Part shown: positions 60,988 through 64,000 of the stretch, piece by piece | How positions within the stretch are numbered: the first letter of the stretch is position 1 | Layout of the letters: each line of letters opens with the position of its first letter | NCBI RefSeq assembly: GCF_039542385.1 | Contig: NZ_BAABIA010000010.1 | Location: 62,001 to 126,000 of the forward strand | Source of the DNA: Prosthecobacter algae | GTDB lineage: Bacteria; Verrucomicrobiota; Verrucomicrobiia; Verrucomicrobiales; Verrucomicrobiaceae | Direction of reading: 5' to 3' | Length of the DNA: 64,000 nt | The notes under the pieces: generated by a model | The model's database searches: none | What the model was told of the DNA's origin: nothing | The model's input: the letters and a program-made list of their open reading frames with translations, nothing else | Program-made: the position numbers and the translations under genes

Positions 60988-61062
60988 TGGTGCGCGGTAC
61001 AGGATTTGAACCTGTGACCCCCACCATGTCAAGGTGATGCTCTACCACTGAGCTAACTGCGC
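60988..61062 (-). tRNA. tRNA-Val (GAC)
   Basis: On the minus strand the sequence folds as a full tRNA: acceptor GCGCAGT, D-arm GCTCAGTGGTAGAGC, anticodon stem and loop TCACC-TTGACAT-GGTGG with anticodon GAC (valine), variable loop GGGTC, T-arm ACAGG-TTCAAAT-CCTGT, and acceptor ACCGCGC. The discriminator A and CCA are encoded. One acceptor pair is an A-C mismatch (position 5 with 68). Confidence 0.95.
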
Positions 61063-61392
61063 GTTTGTCGGATGAATTCTTTAATGCCTCGAAGGCAGGT
61101 GGGCAACTGTTTTTTCAGGGGGAAGCGGTGAGCCAGGACCGAGAGGAGGCAGATTTCTCGCTGCACCGGTGGATTTCCGAAGGCTTCCGCCTTACGGGCG
61201 CAGCGGCATGGGCACCCGTTTCGTGCCATCAACCCTTGAAATCTGAAGACATGATGTGGCGTCAATCGAGCGTGCAAAAGCAGAAGCCCATCTCGTTTTC
61301 GCAGGCCGAGGCCACGTGGAAGGGAATCTAATCGAACGGTAAAATTAATATTCGTTTCTTCGCGACGTTCAGTACACTTCATTTTTTCCATC
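61063..61392. other. Intergenic region between tRNA-Val and the isomerase gene
   Basis: About 330 bases without a recognised gene. The last 60 bases are AT-rich (TAAAATTAATATTCG) and probably hold the promoter of the plus-strand isomerase gene. Short frames on both strands here have no signal peptide, family similarity or good start, so I left them out. Confidence 0.5.
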
Positions 61393-62316
61393 ATGACCAC
61401 TCGCCGTTCTTTCCTTGCCACCAGCCTCAGTGCCCTGGGTGCTGCCTCACTTCCCGCCATTGAGCCGATCAACCGGGCGGGCAAAAGCCGCATGCAGTTG
61501 GGTGTGGCGGCCTACAGTTTCCGCGAGCGTTTCCAGTGGATGCGCGGCAAGGAGCAGAAGGCCAAGGAAGGGCAAAAACCGTGGAGCATCTTGGATTTCA
61601 TCGACTGGTGTGCCGACAACCATGTGCCGGGAGCCGAGGTGACCAGCTACTTTTTCCCGCCTGATGTGGATGAAAAATACCTGCTGGAGGTGAAACGCCA
61701 CGCTTACCTGCGCGGTGTGCAACTGGCCGGGACGGCGGTGGGCAACAACTTTGCCCTGCCAAAAGGGGAGAAGCTGGATCAAGAGATCGCCGATGTGAAA
61801 CGCTGGATTGATTACTCCGCGATCATGAGCGCCCCGCACATTCGGGTGTTTGCCGGACCGCAGCCGAAGGGACTGAGCGAAGAGGAAGCCGTGGCGAACT
61901 GTCTGGCAGCCTACCAGGAGTGCCTGGACTACGCAGCCAAAAAGGGTGTCTTCCTAGGTCTGGAAAACCACGGCGGCATCGTGGCCGAGCCTGAAAACCT
62001 CATCAAGATGGTGAAGGCTGCTAACAGCCCCTGGGCGGGCATCAATTTTGACAGCGGCAACTTTCACACAGAAGACCCGTATGCCGATCTGGCCAAGATC
62101 GCCCCGTATTCCGTGAATGTGCAGCTCAAGATGGAAATCAGCCGCAAGGGGGCCGCCAAAGACGAGCATGAACCCAGCGACGTGGACCGTGTGTTGAAGA
62201 TCCTGCGCGAGGCGAATTACCAGGGCTGGTTCACTCTGGAATACGAGGTGAAGAACACCGACCCGCTGGTGGAAGTACCGAAGATTCTTGAGATGCTGCG
62301 GCCGAAGCTAGCTTGA
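61393..62316 (+). CDS. Tat-exported sugar phosphate isomerase/epimerase (TIM barrel)
   Basis: A 307-residue xylose-isomerase-like TIM barrel. The Tat signal is TTRRSFLATSLSALGAASLP. The barrel includes QLGVAAYSFRERFQWM, VQLAGTAVGNNFALP, GVFLGLENHGGIVAEPENLI, GINFDSGNFHTEDPYADLAK and WFTLEYEVKNTDPLVEVPKI, with the Glu, Asp, His and Glu metal ligands of the family. Its substrate is unknown; it is probably periplasmic. The inverted repeat bordering the four-helix-bundle gene begins two bases after its stop codon. The second family member in this window is at 13274-14182. Confidence 0.85.
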   Translation: MTTRRSFLATSLSALGAASLPAIEPINRAGKSRMQLGVAAYSFRERFQWMRGKEQKAKEGQKPWSILDFIDWCADNHVPGAEVTSYFFPPDVDEKYLLEVKRHAYLRGVQLAGTAVGNNFALPKGEKLDQEIADVKRWIDYSAIMSAPHIRVFAGPQPKGLSEEEAVANCLAAYQECLDYAAKKGVFLGLENHGGIVAEPENLIKMVKAANSPWAGINFDSGNFHTEDPYADLAKIAPYSVNVQLKMEISRKGAAKDEHEPSDVDRVLKILREANYQGWFTLEYEVKNTDPLVEVPKILEMLRPKLA

Positions 62317-62318
62317 TA

Positions 62319-62372
62319 GAAGTTGGCGATGGCTGAGCGGTGGCTGAACAATTGTTGAGCAATGGTTTAAGA
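62319..62372 (+). repeat. 54-base inverted repeat, left arm
   Basis: This arm matches the reverse complement of 62756-62809 at 49 of 54 positions with no gap; all five differences are transitions. It consists of degenerate 11-base units: GATGGCTGAGC, GGTGGCTGAAC, AATTGTTGAGC, AATGGTTTAAG. The arm lies between the isomerase stop codon and the four-helix-bundle start codon. Confidence 0.9.
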
Positions 62373-62383
62373 GTCAGAAGACT

Positions 62384-62761
62384 ATGAGAAAGCAGTTCCC
62401 TTTCGAAAAACTGGAAGTCTGGCAGGATGCGCGCCGATTGGTTGGTGCGGTTTATGAACAGACGAGTTCGTTTCCAAAAACTGAGTTTTATGGGATCACA
62501 AACCAGATCAATCGTGCCGCCGTTCCCGTGGCGAACAACTTGGCCGAAGGCTCAGTTCGCGCCAGCCTTAAAGATCAGGCCCATTTCTCCAATCAAGCCT
62601 ATGGCTCATTGATGGAAACAGCATCGGACATGATCATCGCTACCGACCTGGGTTTCATTCCACCTGAGAAATCAGATGCAGTTCTCGATGCAGCTTTTGA
62701 CCTTAGCGTCCGTATCAACAACCTCCGCGAATCCCAGCTAAGGCGCTCCCAAACTTCTTAA
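62384..62761 (+). CDS. Four-helix-bundle protein (23S rRNA-intervening-sequence/S23 type)
   Basis: A 125-residue helical protein of the family first found inside 23S rRNA intervening sequences. Family motifs are FEKLEVWQDARRLVGAVYEQ, SFPKTEFYGITNQINRAAVP, VANNLAEGSVRASLKDQAHF and SNQAYGSLMETASDMIIATD. Its role is unknown; related four-helix bundles (Avd) help diversity-generating retroelements. The start ATG at 62384 lies 12 bases after the left 54-base repeat arm, and the TAA stop at 62759-62761 is inside the right arm, so gene and repeats are one unit. It sits between unrelated protein genes, not in rRNA. Confidence 0.92.
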   Translation: MRKQFPFEKLEVWQDARRLVGAVYEQTSSFPKTEFYGITNQINRAAVPVANNLAEGSVRASLKDQAHFSNQAYGSLMETASDMIIATDLGFIPPEKSDAVLDAAFDLSVRINNLRESQLRRSQTS

Positions 62762-62809
62762 ACCACTGCTCAACAACTGTTCAGCCATCGCTCAACCACC
62801 GCCAACTTC
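62756..62809 (-). repeat. 54-base inverted repeat, right arm
   Basis: Inverted counterpart of 62319-62372. It begins at the last sense codon of the four-helix-bundle gene and ends 16 bases before the MFS transporter start. Together the arms could form a long stem enclosing the gene in DNA or RNA. Confidence 0.9.
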
Positions 62810-62824
62810 CTCCCTCCCCTCTCC

Positions 62825-64000
62825 ATGCCCGCTCCCAAACTCACCTCCACCCAATGGCTGATCTGCTTCATCGCGGCGATCGGTTTCGCCTTCGACATTT
62901 ATGAATTGCTGATGCTGCCACTGATTGTGAAGCCAGCGCTGGCTTCCCTGGGCGGCGTCGGGCCGGATGGGGTGCCGCTTTTGCTGCCGGGGACGCCGGA
63001 GTTCACGCAGTGGGCGCGCATGCTGTTCTTCATCCCCGCTCTGGCGGGGGGCGTCTTTGGCCTCATTGGCGGTTATTTGACGGATCGCCTGGGCCGTCGC
63101 CGGGTGCTGACTTACAGCATCCTTCTCTATGCCTTTGCTGCTTGCGCGGCTGGCTTCTCGCAGAACTTGTACCAGCTTCTCTTCTTCCGCTGCCTCGTCT
63201 TCATCGGCGTGTGTGTGGAGTTCGTGGCGGCTGTGGCCTGGCTGGCCGAGCTGTTCAAAGACAACGTGCAGCGTGAAAAGGTGCTGGGTTACACTCAGGC
63301 ATTCTCCTCCATCGGTGGTCTGCTTGTGGCGGGTGCCAACGTGTTGGCGGCCAAGTTTGCGCTGGATCTGCCCGCCATTCATGGCGGTCATGAGGCCTGG
63401 CGTTACACGCTGATTTCCGGTGTCATTCCAGCCCTCCCGCTCATCTTGATCCGTCCGTTCCTGCCAGAGTCCCCCGAATGGGCCCGCAAGAAAGAAGCCG
63501 GTGTGCTCAAGCGCCCAAGCATCCGCGAGCTGTTCGCTCCAGAGCTCATCCGCACCACGGTGCTTACCACCCTGGTTTTCGCTGCCAGCTATGGCATTGC
63601 CTTCGGTGCTATCCAGCAGCTTCCGCAGATCCTCGGTGCCCAGGCGCTGAATACGCCGAATGAAGCCGGTCATGCCGCCATGATCGCCACCGCCAAAGGT
63701 GCTGTCGGCAAAGCGGTGCAGGAAGCCAAGGCCGAGGGCAAACCTGAAATCCCAGCCGGTAAAAAACGCCAGATCGGCGGCAACGCTAGCGATGCAGCCG
63801 TGGCCCAGATCACCTTCTGGCAGGAAATCGGCGGCATGATCGGCCGCATTGCCCTGGCTTTCCTGGCGGTCGTCATTGTCAGCCGCCGCAGCCTGTTTCG
63901 TGTATTCCAGATTCCCTCGCTCATCCTGGTCCCGCTGCTCTTCTGGTGGATGTCCGGCCAGCTCAACAATCCGGAGAGCCTGGGCATGATCAAGATCGGC
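62825..64000 (+). CDS. MFS sugar-type transporter, 3' part outside the window
   Basis: A membrane transporter of the major facilitator superfamily, cut by the right edge after 392 codons. The first helix reads WLICFIAAIGFAFDIYELLM. GGYLTDRLGRRRVLTYS is the MFS loop 2-3 motif. FRCLVFIGVCVEFVAAVAWL and FLPESPEWARKKEAG (the sugar-porter-like PESP motif) follow. A soluble insertion of about 60 residues (TAKGAVGKAVQEAKAEGKPE and on) lies between helices 7 and 8, longer than usual. The start at 62825 is the ATG just after the right repeat arm. The substrate is probably a sugar or sugar acid, by family and neighbours. Confidence 0.88.
   Translation, partial: MPAPKLTSTQWLICFIAAIGFAFDIYELLMLPLIVKPALASLGGVGPDGVPLLLPGTPEFTQWARMLFFIPALAGGVFGLIGGYLTDRLGRRRVLTYSILLYAFAACAAGFSQNLYQLLFFRCLVFIGVCVEFVAAVAWLAELFKDNVQREKVLGYTQAFSSIGGLLVAGANVLAAKFALDLPAIHGGHEAWRYTLISGVIPALPLILIRPFLPESPEWARKKEAGVLKRPSIRELFAPELIRTTVLTTLVFAASYGIAFGAIQQLPQILGAQALNTPNEAGHAAMIATAKGAVGKAVQEAKAEGKPEIPAGKKRQIGGNASDAAVAQITFWQEIGGMIGRIALAFLAVVIVSRRSLFRVFQIPSLILVPLLFWWMSGQLNNPESLGMIKIG

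Noticed and set aside
60791..61048. N-terminal extension of the DUF1552 frame
   Set aside because: It would translate through tRNA-Val and adds no family sequence; the Tat signal starts at 60790.
61121..61165. A segment resembling the SRP RNA tip (CAGGACC-GAGA-GG then GGCAG)
   Set aside because: The GGAA tetraloop and a conserved A of the symmetric loop are not kept and no convincing full-length SRP fold was found around it.
61053..61493. 146-codon minus-strand frame beside tRNA-Val
   Set aside because: Overlaps the tRNA end and the start of the isomerase gene; no family resemblance.

Overview
The window looks like chromosomal DNA from a Verrucomicrobiota bacterium, most likely of the Verrucomicrobiales (Prosthecobacter or Verrucomicrobium type). 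This is inferred from content rather than from a marker gene. GC is high. There are three secreted sulfatases, a Tat-exported DUF1552 protein, two Tat-exported sugar phosphate isomerase-like TIM barrels, a sialate O-acetylesterase, an SMP-30 lactonase, LamG and VCBS-repeat proteins and a kinase-WD40 fusion. These sit between ordinary housekeeping genes: murJ, pyk, dnaE, a class A PBP, nuoBC, dinG, mdh, pdxA and a tRNA-Val.

Layout. Positions 1-3101 (minus strand) are the end of a surface-polysaccharide operon: a methyltransferase, an alpha/alpha-toroid protein and a flippase cut by the window edge. Positions 3520-11115 hold a cupin, a membrane-anchored protein, murJ, an iduronate-sulfatase-like enzyme and a 1114-residue Ser/Thr kinase with WD40 repeats. 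Positions 11173-11878 are a decay island with a broken CocE-type hydrolase, a large palindrome and a gene stump. A ceramidase-like enzyme, a TIM-barrel isomerase and pyk follow. An AAA ATPase plus TOPRIM-like pair, resembling two-gene phage defence modules, lies between pyk and dnaE. dnaE, PBP1A, MidA and several secreted catabolic enzymes run to 29322. A VapBC module with two operator palindromes and an isolated nuoBC pair follow. Positions 31430-38659 hold an RlpA lipoprotein, a lipase-like hydrolase, a fucose-isomerase-like protein, a REP-associated tyrosine transposase with its own REP copies, and LamG and VCBS proteins. The leaders of the isomerase-like and VCBS genes share a 30-base motif that may be a structured RNA.

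Positions 38885-44702 carry a second sulfatase, dinG, an M23 peptidase and mdh. Positions 45004-49466 are the most unusual block: five unrecognised genes in an A-B-A-B-A order, where A is a secreted protein family and B a membrane-anchored Pro-rich plus HEAT-like family. An intrinsic terminator follows each A gene. After this come a PAS-AraC regulator with a divergent hexulose-phosphate-synthase-like gene, pdxA, a sulfatase with an atypical active-site motif, a YHYH-PEBP fusion, an operon of secreted LRR, duplicated-domain and hydrolase proteins, the DUF1552 gene, tRNA-Val, another TIM-barrel isomerase, a four-helix-bundle gene enclosed by 54-base inverted repeats, and an MFS sugar transporter cut by the right edge.

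Together the accessory genes suggest a heterotroph that breaks down sulfated or acetylated complex glycans: sulfatases and esterases outside, isomerases, lactonase and an MFS importer to feed the sugars in. It carries several small selfish or defence elements. No CRISPR array, rRNA or prophage was seen.
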